DNA from: Agrobacterium tumefaciens
GTDB lineage: Bacteria; Pseudomonadota; Alphaproteobacteria; Rhizobiales; Rhizobiaceae
Assembly: GCF_013337285.1 (NCBI RefSeq)
Contig: NZ_SUPW01000003.1
Coordinates: forward strand, 434,001 to 498,000
Reading direction: 5' to 3'
DNA: 64,000 nt
A program made the translations under genes and the position numbers. Shown here piece after piece: positions 33,101 through 43,208 of this stretch; the stretch's first letter is position 1, and each line of letters starts with the position of its first letter. Under the pieces are notes generated by a model. That model made no database searches, was not told the origin of the DNA, and saw only the letters and a program-made list of their open reading frames with translations.

Positions 33101-34609
33101 TTATTTGATGCCGATTTCAGAAAGCTGCAGCATCGAGTTGGTGGCGATGGTGGGCTTGAAATCCAACCGTTCGGAGACACGCGAGAAACCAACCATGTGG
33201 AACAGCAACACATCCGCCACCACGTCATCATGCAGGTAGGCGATGAGTTCAGACCAGAGCTTGGCGCGCTCGTCACCAACGGCTGCGGATGCACGTTCGA
33301 TCAGGTCGTCCACCTTGGGGTCCGAGAAGCCGGACTGCGTGCCCTTGGTGGCATATTTGAAGAACATGGTGAAGGATGGATCGCCCTTGGAATTGTCGTG
33401 CATGGCGGCGACGATCTGCGGTCCGCGGCCTTCCTTGAAAGGCTTGGAATAATAGCTCTCGTGCTCGGCCACTTCCACGAATTTCAGATCGACCTTGAAG
33501 CCGACTTCCTGCAATTGCTGCTGGATCGCCTCCATGATTTCGGTGACATTCGGGAAATTCGCGGTGCGCGCAATGATGGTGATCGGCGTATCCACTTTCA
33601 CGCCGGCAGCCTTGGCTTCCTCGAGCAGCTTCTTTGCGCCATCGGGGTCATAGGGGAAGACCTTGACGTCGGGGTTCCAGCCAAGCGTCGTCGGTGGAAC
33701 CAGCGCCGTGGCCAGCACCGCACCTTCAGGAACCAGCGTGCCGAGGAAAGCCTGCCGGTCGATGGCAAGGTTGAGCGCGCGACGCACCCGCACATCGTTC
33801 AGCGGCGCGATATTGTGGTCAAGACGCATATAGACCGTCTCGCTGTCGAGATAAGAGAAGTCGGTCTTCGGATTGGTCGCGTCGAGCTGGGAAATGGAAG
33901 GCGAAAGATCGGCCTCGCCGGTCTGCACCATGGCGGCGCGAACCGAAGGATCGGCACGGAAAAGATAGGTCGCTTCCGTCACCTGCGGCTTCTTGCCCCA
34001 ATAATCGTCACGTGCAGTCAGAACGATCTGCTGGCCCGGCGTCCAGTTGGTCAGCTTGTATGGGCCGGTGCCGACAGGCTCGCGGATGAATTCCATCTTG
34101 GTTTCTTCGGGAACGATGGTGACGAGCGACATCAGCAACGGCAAAATGGGCTGAGCCGGGTCGGTCTTGAAGTCGATGGTCTGGTCGTCAACGATCGTGG
34201 GGGTCACCGTCATACCGCCGAAATAACGGCGGGATTCGCAGGCGTTCTTGTCGCTCATGATGCGTTCGAAGCTGTGCTTCACATCCTTGGCGTCAAAGGT
34301 GGTGCCGTCGGAAAACTTCACACCCTGACGCAGATGAAAGCGCCAGCTGCCGTCGGCATTTTGCTCCCATTTCTCGGCAAGCCGTGGCTGAACGCCGTTT
34401 TTGCCGCGCACATCAAGCTCGGTCAGCGTCTCGCTTACATTTTCCATGATGATGCGGCCGATGTTGGAGCGGGTCGCCATGCAGGGCTCAAGCAGGTCAG
34501 CCTCTTCCGCCAGCACGATTTTGATCGGCCCCGACGCCGCAAGCACCGGCGATACTGCGGCGCTGAGGGAACCCAAAACAAGGGCGCCCGCAATCAATGA
34601 CTTCTTCAT
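33101..34609 (-). CDS. ABC transporter substrate-binding protein, family 5 (peptide/nickel type)
   Basis: 502 residues. Sec signal peptide MKKSLIAGALVLGSLSAAVS...LAASG. Family-5 motifs include LAEKWEQNADGSWRFHLRQG followed by KFSDGTTFDAKDVKHSFER, and GTGPYKLTNWTPGQ. It lies in the periplasm and gives substrate specificity to the two permeases. With a sialidase-like gene divergent and a NanA/DapA-like aldolase in the operon, an acidic sugar ligand is as plausible as a peptide. Confidence 0.92.
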   Translation of the reverse strand: MKKSLIAGALVLGSLSAAVSPVLAASGPIKIVLAEEADLLEPCMATRSNIGRIIMENVSETLTELDVRGKNGVQPRLAEKWEQNADGSWRFHLRQGVKFSDGTTFDAKDVKHSFERIMSDKNACESRRYFGGMTVTPTIVDDQTIDFKTDPAQPILPLLMSLVTIVPEETKMEFIREPVGTGPYKLTNWTPGQQIVLTARDDYWGKKPQVTEATYLFRADPSVRAAMVQTGEADLSPSISQLDATNPKTDFSYLDSETVYMRLDHNIAPLNDVRVRRALNLAIDRQAFLGTLVPEGAVLATALVPPTTLGWNPDVKVFPYDPDGAKKLLEEAKAAGVKVDTPITIIARTANFPNVTEIMEAIQQQLQEVGFKVDLKFVEVAEHESYYSKPFKEGRGPQIVAAMHDNSKGDPSFTMFFKYATKGTQSGFSDPKVDDLIERASAAVGDERAKLWSELIAYLHDDVVADVLLFHMVGFSRVSERLDFKPTIATNSMLQLSEIGIK

Positions 34610-34929
34610 TCCGTTCTCCTCCCAGATCAGAAAATCAGCAACATGGCGGCGTGCCGCAAGGGGCTTCTGAAAAATCCCCGTCTCCCCGCATCGAGGAGCA
34701 TGGTGTGCGGATGATTGTCTCCTCCACCCGTGAACAGAGCATCGACGCTATCACATTTTTTGTCAATTTATTTTTCTTTAGCATTTTTTATTTGCATCGT
34801 AATAGTAATTTTTATCGTTATAAAACATGTATTTATTTGCATTAATCAAAAATTCAACGCTGCTGTTTTTGTTGAAATAAACTTGACAACTTTTCGAATA
34901 TGTCATTTTCATCAGGCTAAGAGGAGACC
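34610..34929. promoter_or_regulatory. AT-rich divergent promoter region
   Basis: About 320 bp between the binding-protein gene and the sialidase-like gene. The right half is strikingly AT-rich. It contains an inverted repeat TTCAAC (34853-34858)/GTTGAA (34871-34876) and a TTGACA at 34883, a possible -35 for the rightward operon. The GntR regulator encoded at 38241 is a candidate binder. Confidence 0.4.
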
Positions 34930-36129
34930 ATGATGACACCTGATGACATCGCTCACGCCATGACCGGAGCCGTCCACGCCACGTCAGAAAGCCGGCAGGA
35001 AGCGTTTCTGCCATCGCCGATGATCCAGAACCATGCGAGCTTCCTGCATCTCGCTGGTGACGGCGCTTTGCTCTGCGCATGGTTCGGCGGCACGCTGGAG
35101 GGAAAATCGGATATTTCGATCTTCGCATCCGTGCTGATGCCAGGCGCAAACCGGTGGGGAGCGCCGCAGCGCCTCAGCCACGATCCAGACCATTCCGAAC
35201 AGAACCCGGTTCTCTTCACCGCGCCGGATGGCGCTTTGTGGCTGTTTCACACCGCCCAACCATCAGGCAATCAGGATGAATGCCGCATCCGCATGGCGCG
35301 GGTCACCCGCGATGTGGCGGCGCCGGAAAAGCTGTCCTCCGAAGAAGGGCGTTTCCTCGACCTCCCGAAAGGCTGCTTTGTCCGCGCGCCGCTGCGCATT
35401 CGTGATGATGGCGCCTGGCTGCTGCCGATCTTCCGCTGCATCCAGCGCCCCGGCCAGAAATGGAACGGCAGCCACGATACTGCGGCACTTGGCATATCCA
35501 GGGACAATGGCCTGACGTGGCAATTGCAGGAGCTGGAAGATTCGACCGGCTGTGTGCATATGAGCCCGGTTGCGGGCGGTGATGCACGCTACTCCGCCTT
35601 CTTCCGTCGCCGTCAGGCCGATTTCGTCTACCGCACGGAAAGCGCCGATGGCGGCCGCTCGTGGTCGAAACCGCAGCCAACCGACGTGCCGAACAATAAT
35701 TCCTCCATCGCCGCCATCAGGCTCGGTGACGGGCGACTGGCGATGATCTGCAACCCTGTCAGCGCCGCGCAATCGAGCGACCGGCGCGCCTCGCTTTATG
35801 ACGAATTGGGCGAAGATGACGGCAGGCCGGATGCCGATCCGACAGGCGGATGTGTGCCTGTCTGGGGCGTGCCGCGCGCGCCGGTTTCCATCTGCATCTC
35901 CGATGACGATGGGCGCAGCTTCCCCACCCGTATCCTGATCGAGGACGGTCCCGGCACCTGCCTGTCGAACGATTCGACGGACGGCCGCAATCTGGAAATG
36001 TCCTATCCATGGCTTCTGGAAGCGCCGGACGGTACGCTGCACGCAAGTTACACCTATCATCGCCGCGCAATCAAATATGTCCGGCTGGCGCCCGGCTGGG
36101 CCGAGGCCAGGGACGGGAGAAAAAGATGA
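34930..36129 (+). CDS. Sialidase-like BNR-repeat glycosidase
   Basis: 399 residues; ATG preceded by GAGGAG. Three Asp-box-like repeats are visible: [20 protein letters not shown] and ISDDDGRSF. The fold is that of exo-sialidases, with arginines spread through the propeller. There is no signal peptide, so it is cytoplasmic or released by lysis. It overlaps the pdxA-like gene (ATGA). It may cleave a nonulosonate or another acidic sugar from imported glycosides; true sialidase activity is not proved. Confidence 0.82.
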   Translation: MMTPDDIAHAMTGAVHATSESRQEAFLPSPMIQNHASFLHLAGDGALLCAWFGGTLEGKSDISIFASVLMPGANRWGAPQRLSHDPDHSEQNPVLFTAPDGALWLFHTAQPSGNQDECRIRMARVTRDVAAPEKLSSEEGRFLDLPKGCFVRAPLRIRDDGAWLLPIFRCIQRPGQKWNGSHDTAALGISRDNGLTWQLQELEDSTGCVHMSPVAGGDARYSAFFRRRQADFVYRTESADGGRSWSKPQPTDVPNNNSSIAAIRLGDGRLAMICNPVSAAQSSDRRASLYDELGEDDGRPDADPTGGCVPVWGVPRAPVSICISDDDGRSFPTRILIEDGPGTCLSNDSTDGRNLEMSYPWLLEAPDGTLHASYTYHRRAIKYVRLAPGWAEARDGRKR

Positions 36130-37082
36130 GCAACATCATTGGCATCACCATGGGCGACCCCTGCGGCGTCGGCCCGGAAATCACCGTCCGGGCGCTTGCT
36201 GAAATGTCCGCCCCGGATCAGGCCGCGACGCGGATTTACGGCAACCTCGCCACGCTTCAGGCAGCGCGGGATGCGCTTGGCGTCGACATCGATCTCACGC
36301 AGCATGTGGTTGACCTGCCCATCGAGGGCGCGCCGCTGCCCTGGGGTACGCTGTCGCCGGTCGCTGGTGACGCCGCTTTCCGTTTCATCGAAAAGGCCGT
36401 ACGCGATGCCGAAGCGGGCGAAATCGGCTGTATCGTCACCGCGCCGATCAACAAGGAGGCGCTTAACCTTGCGGGCCACCATTATGACGGCCACACCGGC
36501 ATGCTGCGCAGCCTCACCGGCTCGTCGGCGGCCTATATGCTGCTTGCCTCCGAACGGCTGAAGGTCATTCACGTCTCGACCCATGTGTCCCTGCAGGAAG
36601 CCATTCGCCGGGCGACGACGGAACGGGTGCTGGCGACCATCCGCGCCGGCAATGCTCATCTGAAGCGCATCGGTTACGAGCGCCCGCGCATCGCGGTCGC
36701 CGGCATCAATCCGCATTGCGGTGAAAACGGCCTGTTCGGCACCGAGGATGACGACCAGATTGCGCCGGCGGTCGCCGCTGCGCGTGCCGAAGGCATCGAG
36801 GTGCAGGGACCGATTTCCGCCGATACCGTGTTCCACCGGGCCTATTCCGGCGCTTTCGATCTCGTCGTCGCGCAATATCACGATCAGGGCCATATCCCGA
36901 TCAAGCTCGTCGCTTTCGATACCGCCGTCAATGTTTCAGTCGATCTGCCGATAGACCGAACGTCCGTCGATCACGGCACGGCTTTCGACATTGCCGGCAA
37001 GGGCATCGCCAATCACGGCAACATGAAAGAGGCCATCGCCTACGCCCGCAAGCTCGTGGCGGGCAAGAGCGCGAAAGGATGA
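36126..37082 (+). CDS. pdxA: PdxA-family 4-phosphate dehydrogenase (PdxA2-like, acid-sugar catabolism)
   Basis: 318 residues from the ATG at 36126, which overlaps the upstream stop as ATGA. PdxA motifs are present: [13 protein letters not shown] at the start, HYDGHTGML with metal-binding His, [12 protein letters not shown], and [12 protein letters not shown]. True PdxA oxidises 4-phosphohydroxy-L-threonine in vitamin B6 synthesis. Next to a DUF1537 kinase, PdxA2 proteins oxidise 4-phospho-D-threonate or -erythronate and give dihydroxyacetone phosphate. The neighbourhood favours the second role. Confidence 0.88.
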   Translation: MSNIIGITMGDPCGVGPEITVRALAEMSAPDQAATRIYGNLATLQAARDALGVDIDLTQHVVDLPIEGAPLPWGTLSPVAGDAAFRFIEKAVRDAEAGEIGCIVTAPINKEALNLAGHHYDGHTGMLRSLTGSSAAYMLLASERLKVIHVSTHVSLQEAIRRATTERVLATIRAGNAHLKRIGYERPRIAVAGINPHCGENGLFGTEDDDQIAPAVAAARAEGIEVQGPISADTVFHRAYSGAFDLVVAQYHDQGHIPIKLVAFDTAVNVSVDLPIDRTSVDHGTAFDIAGKGIANHGNMKEAIAYARKLVAGKSAKG

Positions 37083-38206
37083 GCACCATGTCCACAGCTC
37101 CCATTCTCATCCATCAGCCCCGCAGGCTCGCCGTTGGCGCTGGCACCATAGCGCAGGTCGGCGCGTTCGCCGGCAAAACCGCGTCAACCCTGGTGATCGC
37201 CACGCCGCTGACGGCAAAATTCGTCGACCGTTTGCAATTGCAGGGTCCATTCACGGTATTCGACGCCATTCCCGGCGAGCCGAACACGGCGACGCTCGAT
37301 GCAGCACTGGCTGCGGCACGCAATGCCAAACCCGATCTCGTCATCGGCCTCGGCGGCGGTTCGGTAATGGATGTGGCAAAGCTGGTGGCGGCATTGTGGA
37401 ATTCCGACCAGACGCTTGGCGATGTGGCCGGACCCAACCGGGTTGCCGGGCGCGACACCAGGCTGGTGCAGATCGCCACCACCGCCGGCACCGGCTCGGA
37501 AGCCGGCATCCGCTCGCTGATCACCGATCCCGTCAAGGGCAACAAGATCGCGGTCGAAAGCCCTTATCTGATTGCGGATTTCGCGGTTCTCGATCCGGAA
37601 CTGACCTATTCCGTACCGCCTGCCGTGACGGCGGCGACGGGTGTGGACGCCATGGCCCATTGCGTGGAAGCTTTCACCAACCGCAAGGCCCACCCGATGA
37701 TCGACGGTTTTGCCCGCATGGGCTTTGCACTCGTCGGCAAATATCTGGCGCGCGCCGTCCGCGATGGCACGGATACCGAAGCACGCGAAGGCATGATGCT
37801 CGCCTCCTATTATGGCGGCATCTGCCTCGGGCCGGTCAATACGGCCGCCGGTCATGCCATCGCCTATCCGCTCGGCACGCTTCTCAACCTACCGCATGGG
37901 CTGGCGAATGCCATCGTCTTTCCGCATGTTCTGGCCTTCAACCAGCCGGCGGTTTCAGCAAAGACAGCGGAAGTGGCAGGCGCGCTCGGGCTTCGGGATC
38001 ATCTTTCGCCCGATGATCTTCGCAAGGCGGCGACGGATTTCTGTGCCGGGCTCGGCATTGAAATGTCGCTGGCAAGGCACGGAGCAACCGAGACTGATCT
38101 TCCCCGTTATGCCGAGGACGCACACGCCATCCGCCGTTTGATGGACAATAACCCCGTCGATATGAGCCTTGAGGACGTGCTCGGCATCTACCGCCGCGCC
38201 TTCTGA
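37079..38206 (+). CDS. Iron-containing alcohol dehydrogenase
   Basis: 375 residues. NAD-binding [16 protein letters not shown] and the group III metal site ([38 protein letters not shown]) supply the Asp and three His ligands. The start overlaps the pdxA-like stop (ATGA); an ATG three codons later is an alternative. Together with the PdxA2-like and DUF1537 proteins it probably supplies another redox step for the same acidic sugar, for example on an aldehyde or hydroxy-acid intermediate. Confidence 0.9.
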   Translation: MSTMSTAPILIHQPRRLAVGAGTIAQVGAFAGKTASTLVIATPLTAKFVDRLQLQGPFTVFDAIPGEPNTATLDAALAAARNAKPDLVIGLGGGSVMDVAKLVAALWNSDQTLGDVAGPNRVAGRDTRLVQIATTAGTGSEAGIRSLITDPVKGNKIAVESPYLIADFAVLDPELTYSVPPAVTAATGVDAMAHCVEAFTNRKAHPMIDGFARMGFALVGKYLARAVRDGTDTEAREGMMLASYYGGICLGPVNTAAGHAIAYPLGTLLNLPHGLANAIVFPHVLAFNQPAVSAKTAEVAGALGLRDHLSPDDLRKAATDFCAGLGIEMSLARHGATETDLPRYAEDAHAIRRLMDNNPVDMSLEDVLGIYRRAF

Positions 38207-38240
38207 AAGAAAGTCCGGTGCGCCTTCGGGCGCATCGGCC

Positions 38241-38948
38241 TCAATCCGCGTGCGAAGATTCGAACAGACGCTCGCGTGATCCCGTCAGATGCTGGAGCAT
38301 CAGTTCGCGGGCCGCCTCCGCATCCCCATCGGCGATAGCGTTTGCAATAGCCTCATGCTCGGCAAAAACGCGTGTCAGGCCAGAGGCTTCACGCTTCACC
38401 GACATGCCGTGGAACTTCATTCCCATCGCGATATGATCTTTCAGGGCCTCCATCGCGGTAGAGAAATAGCTGTTCCTCGCCGCCCGCGCGATGGCCAGAT
38501 GGAACTGGTAGTCGGCGTCCTCACGGTGGGACTGGCGATTGGTGGCGTCGCGCATCAGTTCGAGCGCCTTTTTGATCGCCGCAAGCCTCTCACCATCGTG
38601 ACGTAAAGCCGCCGCGGCAGCCGCTGCCGGTTCCAGCGTCAGCCGGAATTCATAACAATTCAGAAGATCGGCGACGTTTTCCAGCTGGCCAAAACCAAGC
38701 GGCTCACGCATACCGACAGCCCGCACGTAGCTGCCGGAGCCTCTGCGGGAATAGATAAATCCCTGCTCACGCAGCCGCCGCAGTGCTTCGCGGACAACAG
38801 GCCTCGACACTTCGAATTCCATGGCAAGTTCATGTTCGGTCGGCAGCCGTTCGTCCGGCTTATAGGCGCCGGATTTGATCGCCCGGTGCATTCTCTCGAA
38901 AATAATGTCCGGAAGTGCCTTACGCGCCGTTTCTTTCATCAGCCCCAT
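38241..38948 (-). CDS. GntR-family regulator, FadR subfamily
   Basis: 235 residues. The N-terminal winged helix (PTEHELAMEFEVSRPVVREALRRL) is followed by an FCD ligand domain with metal-type His residues (YQFHLAIARA, KDHIAMGMKFH). It is 4 bp downstream of the DUF1537 gene and converges on the iron-ADH gene. It is probably the local repressor of the acid-sugar genes, binding an acidic metabolite. Confidence 0.92.
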   Translation of the reverse strand: MGLMKETARKALPDIIFERMHRAIKSGAYKPDERLPTEHELAMEFEVSRPVVREALRRLREQGFIYSRRGSGSYVRAVGMREPLGFGQLENVADLLNCYEFRLTLEPAAAAAAALRHDGERLAAIKKALELMRDATNRQSHREDADYQFHLAIARAARNSYFSTAMEALKDHIAMGMKFHGMSVKREASGLTRVFAEHEAIANAIADGDAEAARELMLQHLTGSRERLFESSHAD

Positions 38949-38952
38949 CTGG

Positions 38953-40008
38953 TCAGCTCTCTCCAGCGTCGTTTACGCCAAGCATCATTTTCGCAATCTG
39001 TTTCAACGTGTCAGCTTGCCCAAAACCGCCGGACTTCGCAATGATGCATTGGTCTTCGGACCAGCCGACGCCTAAACCCGGCAGGCATTCGCCGGCAAGA
39101 CGCAGCCGCGAAATGCCCATGGCGCGCAGCACGGCTTCGGCCGTCGCCCCACCCGACAAAAGCAGCCTGCCAGCACCTGCCGTGAAGCGTGGCACGACGC
39201 CTTGCGCCAACCGGTCGGAAACGACAAGCGGTGAAAGATCGTCTAATCCCTGCGTCGCCTGAACCAGCGTCAGGCCGGAACCATCATGTGCATGGGAAGG
39301 CACGACACCATTGGGCGCATCGATGACCGACACTAACCCGGTGCTTTTGAGCACTTCGATTTGCTCAACGGTAATCGGATCACGGGAACCGACGACGAAT
39401 AGCCCCTTGCCGGGCGGAATGATCGCCGCCTCGGGGGCAGTCCGCGCCGTCATCTCCTCAGCCAGCGCTTCGGCAAGACCCCGCGCGCCGACCAGAAGAT
39501 CGACGCCTTTAGCCTGCGCGGCAACGAGAGCCTCCCTGATGTCGGCCTGCGATCGCGTATCCGGTATCGTGCAGCGGCTGGCGTGCCCGCCCAGCTGTTC
39601 GTGGACCGGAATGGCGTCGTCAACGCCAAAACCTGATACGGCACCGCCAGTTACGACGCGTCCAAAATCCGGAATGGCGGGCGCGACAAGCGCGTGCCGA
39701 TAGGAAATCGCATCCATTTCAGCCGCAATATGCCCCTTCAGCCGGGAATCGACCTTTTTGAACAGGATCCTATCCGCTGGAACCAGCGCCAATAACGACC
39801 GCGTGCGATGACCGGCTTCACCCGCATCACCGTCACGACAACCCAGGTTGACGCTGAGGACCGCAGGCGCATCCGCGAGGGCTGCGGGTACACCGTCAAG
39901 CCCGATCGCAACCTCGGTCGCCAGCCCGCGCCCGGCAAAGGGTGCGGCCGCATCGAGAGCGCCTGTCAGATCATCGGCGAAAATCAACAGCACGGGCGGA
40001 GCCTTCAA
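38953..40008 (-). CDS. DUF1537 four-carbon acid sugar kinase family protein
   Basis: 351 residues. The N-terminal substrate domain opens with LLIFADDLTGALDAAAPFAGRGL. The C-terminal nucleotide-binding domain contains LLLSGGATAEAVL and ends with KSGGFG. The family phosphorylates D-threonate, L-threonate or D-erythronate at O4, and the product is then oxidised by PdxA2. It is about 70 residues shorter than the usual ~420, though both domains' key motifs are kept. It is transcribed with the GntR gene, divergent from nothing recognised upstream. Confidence 0.86.
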   Translation of the reverse strand: MKAPPVLLIFADDLTGALDAAAPFAGRGLATEVAIGLDGVPAALADAPAVLSVNLGCRDGDAGEAGHRTRSLLALVPADRILFKKVDSRLKGHIAAEMDAISYRHALVAPAIPDFGRVVTGGAVSGFGVDDAIPVHEQLGGHASRCTIPDTRSQADIREALVAAQAKGVDLLVGARGLAEALAEEMTARTAPEAAIIPPGKGLFVVGSRDPITVEQIEVLKSTGLVSVIDAPNGVVPSHAHDGSGLTLVQATQGLDDLSPLVVSDRLAQGVVPRFTAGAGRLLLSGGATAEAVLRAMGISRLRLAGECLPGLGVGWSEDQCIIAKSGGFGQADTLKQIAKMMLGVNDAGES

Positions 40009-40231
40009 AAAAAGTTGTAATGTTTTACCTCAATAAATTTATTTATAATCAATAGATAAACAGATGTGAATAACAAAAATTATTATGCAGACTTTCGGAC
40101 TTCCTAACTGGCCACAAAGAGGCCTGCCGGCCAATCGCCGAATTCAGAAATGATGAAGACAAGCGGCAAACGCGGCCCGCCCGCATGCAGTTCGGCAGGG
40201 CGGGCGAAAGATGACAAACAGGGTGTCGCCG
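40009..40231. promoter_or_regulatory. AT-rich upstream region of the DUF1537 gene
   Basis: About 220 bp, with a perfect 12 bp palindrome AATAAATTTATT (40032-40043) shortly before the DUF1537 start. The rest up to the stop of the ATP-grasp gene shows no gene. Confidence 0.35.
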
Positions 40232-42475
40232 CTAGATGAACCGAAAAGGCAGCCCTGAGATAAGCGCTTTGACAAAACGCTTTTTCTGAAAGCGCCCGTT
40301 CAGTGATACGCGGGGCAATTGCGTTGGCTTTTCAAGATTATGAGGTCCAAGAACACCGGCCTGCGTGGTGACCGCCACGGAAAATCCCGCCTCAAGCACC
40401 GCCTTTGCTTCACGCTCTGCCACGGCCTTCGTCCAGCCATAGGGATAGGAAAAAGATTGCGGCCGATGGCCGACATAAGCCTCTACCCGACGTGTCGATT
40501 CCTCGATTTCGTGAGCCAGCCGCGCGAGATCGATCTTGCGCATGTTCACATGCGTCATGGTGTGTGCGCCTAGATGCACCAGAGGATCGTCCGACAGCGC
40601 CCTGAGCTCATCCGCGTCCATCACGAGTTCACCCACGATCGCGATGGGATCGATGCCCTGTTGCCTCGCGACGCGGTCGATCCTTTCCACTGCCTCATCC
40701 TCTGAAAAGTTCTGCACGAAATTTTCAAGGCGTGTGAATGCTTCCGCCTTCTGCGAAGGCGTGGCGGATGCAACATGTTCCGGACCAGAGCCGAAATCGA
40801 AGTCAAACGATGCAGCTTTCTGCGTCAGTGCAGCTGCGGTTTCCCACCACAGGCTGCGCGTCCGCTCAACAAAACCCGGTGTGATGAAAATCGTGTAGGG
40901 AACGGCATATTTGCGGAAAACTGGCGCGGCGTGTTGGGCATTGTTGCGATAACCGTCATCAAGCGTGAAGGCACAGAACGACCGACCTTCGTTATTGTCG
41001 GCAAGCAGTGCCGGTAAATCATGCAGATGGACGGGAACGAGACCACATTCTAGCGCGGCCTGTATCGCCTCTTCCAGAAACTGCGGCGTGACGGACAATT
41101 GCACATTGGGCGCAAAAGGCGAGATAGCCTCCCCGGGGCGCACATGATGAAGCGTAAAAATCACGCCACGCCCGGCAAGGGACGGAAACGCGGCGCGGAC
41201 CATCGGCAGAGAACTTAACTCCAGCCCGGCCCTTATGGCTCCGTATTTCAAGAGACGCTTTACCGGCGGCGAGAAAACCATCGCTGATTGTTTTGACTTC
41301 AGGCCAGGCAGAACCCGTTTTTTGACGACTCTCCACGCGGTGAGCGGCAGATCGATAAGACCCGGCAGGGGATCATTCAGCGCAAAGGCGGCCCAGCTGC
41401 GGATTTTGCCCAGAGACGCAAAGTAGTCTCCCATATTTGCCTTGCCGCGCCGGCTTAATGTAAAGGCGGCAACCGCATCACGGACAAGATAAGACCACGA
41501 CACGCCTTGTCGCGCAGCCCGGGATTGGCCGGCGGGCACATCGTTGGCAACCTGCCATAATAACGCGCCGAGATCGACGCCCGCCGCCGAACTGAGGCCG
41601 AACCACGACCAGGGGCGCGGATTGACATCGAGAAGCTTCAGCGAACCATCCCTGCCATCGAGTTTAAATTCCACCTCGACGAGACCACTGTGACCGGCCG
41701 ATTTTAATATCGTCTGGGCCGCATCGATGGCCTGGCGGTTGTCGACAACCTCGACGCAGGTGCTGGTATATCCGAAATCGACGGGATATTGGCGGGCGCG
41801 ACGGGCGGTGAATTCGGCAACCGGTTCTCCGTTGTGCCACAGCGCCGCATAGGAAAACTGGCTTTCTCCACCGCCGGGAATGAGTTCCTGCACCACGACA
41901 TTGCCTGCGCCGATCTCCGCGCTCGCATCCGCAAAGGCCATTTTCAACGCCTGCCGATCATCGGCGCGGATCACCTTCGCGCGGGAAATCACGGTGTCAC
42001 CGCCACCCATATTCGGTTTGAGAATGACGGGAAACGTCACGTCCAGCGCATTGATGTCATCGGTCGATGTCAGCGCATAGGTCCGGGGGAAGGAGACGCC
42101 AAGCTCCGCCGCGCGTTTGTAGAGCAGCGGCTTCTCACACAACCATTGCAGGGATGGCCAATCCGGCAGGATGATTTTGTAAAGGGCGGAAAGCTCTTCG
42201 CGATGTTGCGAAACGAGCTGAACCTCGCCATCCCCGGATGGCACGAGCAGACAGCCCTTCAGATGATGCCTTTCGGCCATTTCCCGCAAAAAGGGCAACG
42301 CCCCGGCATCGTGCGGACCGGCCCAGCGGATGGTTTCCCGCACGAAGCGCGACCAGCCCGGCAACGGTGAATCATGGGTGAGATAATAGACAGGCACATT
42401 CAGGGCGCCGAGGCTGCGGGCAAGGGCAAGCGTGCCGTGAGCGCCGCCGACAATAACAACACCTGGAATGGTCAA
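40232..42475 (-). CDS. ATP-grasp ligase fused to polysaccharide deacetylase (NodB-like)
   Basis: 747 residues. Residues ~1-400 are an ATP-grasp domain: VVIVGGAHGTLALARSLG, then FPVILKPNMGGGDTVISRAK, VVQELIPGGGE and LLDVNPRPWSWFG. From about residue 430 a NodB-type carbohydrate esterase follows: GVIFTLHHVRPGE, TLDDGYRNN near residue 505 with the catalytic Asp pair, LGAHTMTHVNM near 638 with the metal histidines, and FSYPYG. Both active sites look intact. The combination suggests modification of a cell-surface polymer, for instance deacetylation plus amino-acid or peptide ligation. It appears to be monocistronic. Confidence 0.85.
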   Translation of the reverse strand: MTIPGVVIVGGAHGTLALARSLGALNVPVYYLTHDSPLPGWSRFVRETIRWAGPHDAGALPFLREMAERHHLKGCLLVPSGDGEVQLVSQHREELSALYKIILPDWPSLQWLCEKPLLYKRAAELGVSFPRTYALTSTDDINALDVTFPVILKPNMGGGDTVISRAKVIRADDRQALKMAFADASAEIGAGNVVVQELIPGGGESQFSYAALWHNGEPVAEFTARRARQYPVDFGYTSTCVEVVDNRQAIDAAQTILKSAGHSGLVEVEFKLDGRDGSLKLLDVNPRPWSWFGLSSAAGVDLGALLWQVANDVPAGQSRAARQGVSWSYLVRDAVAAFTLSRRGKANMGDYFASLGKIRSWAAFALNDPLPGLIDLPLTAWRVVKKRVLPGLKSKQSAMVFSPPVKRLLKYGAIRAGLELSSLPMVRAAFPSLAGRGVIFTLHHVRPGEAISPFAPNVQLSVTPQFLEEAIQAALECGLVPVHLHDLPALLADNNEGRSFCAFTLDDGYRNNAQHAAPVFRKYAVPYTIFITPGFVERTRSLWWETAAALTQKAASFDFDFGSGPEHVASATPSQKAEAFTRLENFVQNFSEDEAVERIDRVARQQGIDPIAIVGELVMDADELRALSDDPLVHLGAHTMTHVNMRKIDLARLAHEIEESTRRVEAYVGHRPQSFSYPYGWTKAVAEREAKAVLEAGFSVAVTTQAGVLGPHNLEKPTQLPRVSLNGRFQKKRFVKALISGLPFRFI

Positions 42476-42574
42476 AGCCTGATCCCCGTCCTATTCCCTA
42501 CCTTGATCGCAAAAATTGATAAATAAATTGGATATTTCTAAAGTATTGAGCGGCCGACGATCGAATTGCCGGAG

Positions 42575-42616
42575 CCGAAGCGCTTCTTGCTCTCTGAGCT
42601 TCTTTTCGCGCTTCGG
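42575..42616 (-). terminator. Hairpin downstream of the thioesterase gene
   Basis: Perfect 9 bp arms CCGAAGCGC (42575-42583) and GCGCTTCGG (42608-42616) about 30 bp past the stop of the minus-strand thioesterase gene. The long loop and absent U-run leave its efficiency uncertain. Confidence 0.4.
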
Positions 42617-42645
42617 AATTTGCTTCGAACTCAACGGGAGCCGCG

Positions 42646-43035
42646 TCACGCCTCTTTGCGGACGGCGCGCGGCTCGCCATTATCGTCCACTGCGACCATG
42701 ATGAAGACGGCTTCCGTGACCTTTTCCCGTGAATCCTGATAATGCCTTCGGGTCCAGGCCTCGATCTTGAGTGTGACGGAGGTGCGCCCGACCTTCTCTA
42801 TCCGGGTATAGACGCACAATGTATCGCCGATCTTGACCGGTTTCTTGAAGACGATTTCATTCACAGCCACGGTCACGGTGCGGCCGCCGGCCACATCATT
42901 GGCGCGGACGAAAGCGGCAAGGTCCATCTGCGACATGACCCAGCCACCGAAAATGTCACCGGCCGGATTGGCGTCGGCGGGCATGGCAAGCGTTCTGAGG
43001 GTCATTTCCATATCGGCGGGCGGTTGCTGGTCCAT
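42646..43035 (-). CDS. Acyl-CoA thioesterase, hotdog fold (YciA-like)
   Basis: 129 residues. NPAGDIFGGWVMSQMDLAAFV carries the catalytic Asp/Gly pattern of YciA-type hotdog thioesterases, and KIGDTLCVYTRIEKVGRTSVTLKIEAW is the conserved strand pair. It hydrolyses acyl-CoA in the cytoplasm. The length is normal. No operon partner is evident. Confidence 0.92.
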   Translation of the reverse strand: MDQQPPADMEMTLRTLAMPADANPAGDIFGGWVMSQMDLAAFVRANDVAGGRTVTVAVNEIVFKKPVKIGDTLCVYTRIEKVGRTSVTLKIEAWTRRHYQDSREKVTEAVFIMVAVDDNGEPRAVRKEA

Positions 43036-43208
43036 ATGTCAAATTCCTTTCACAAACCTCCCGCTGCCGGACTTAGACAACCGCGCTTCATCAGCCAATA
43101 GCCGATTTTTCGCGGCAGCCCCTCCAAAACAGCAAGGAATCACAGAGCCATCGTAAGCTTCGGTTAACCATGATGGGGCACGATTCCAAAAAACGCGAGG
43201 GCGTGCGA

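Noticed and set aside
33029..34600. 523-codon open frame on the plus strand
   Set aside because: Mirror of the family-5 binding-protein gene, which has a signal peptide and family motifs.
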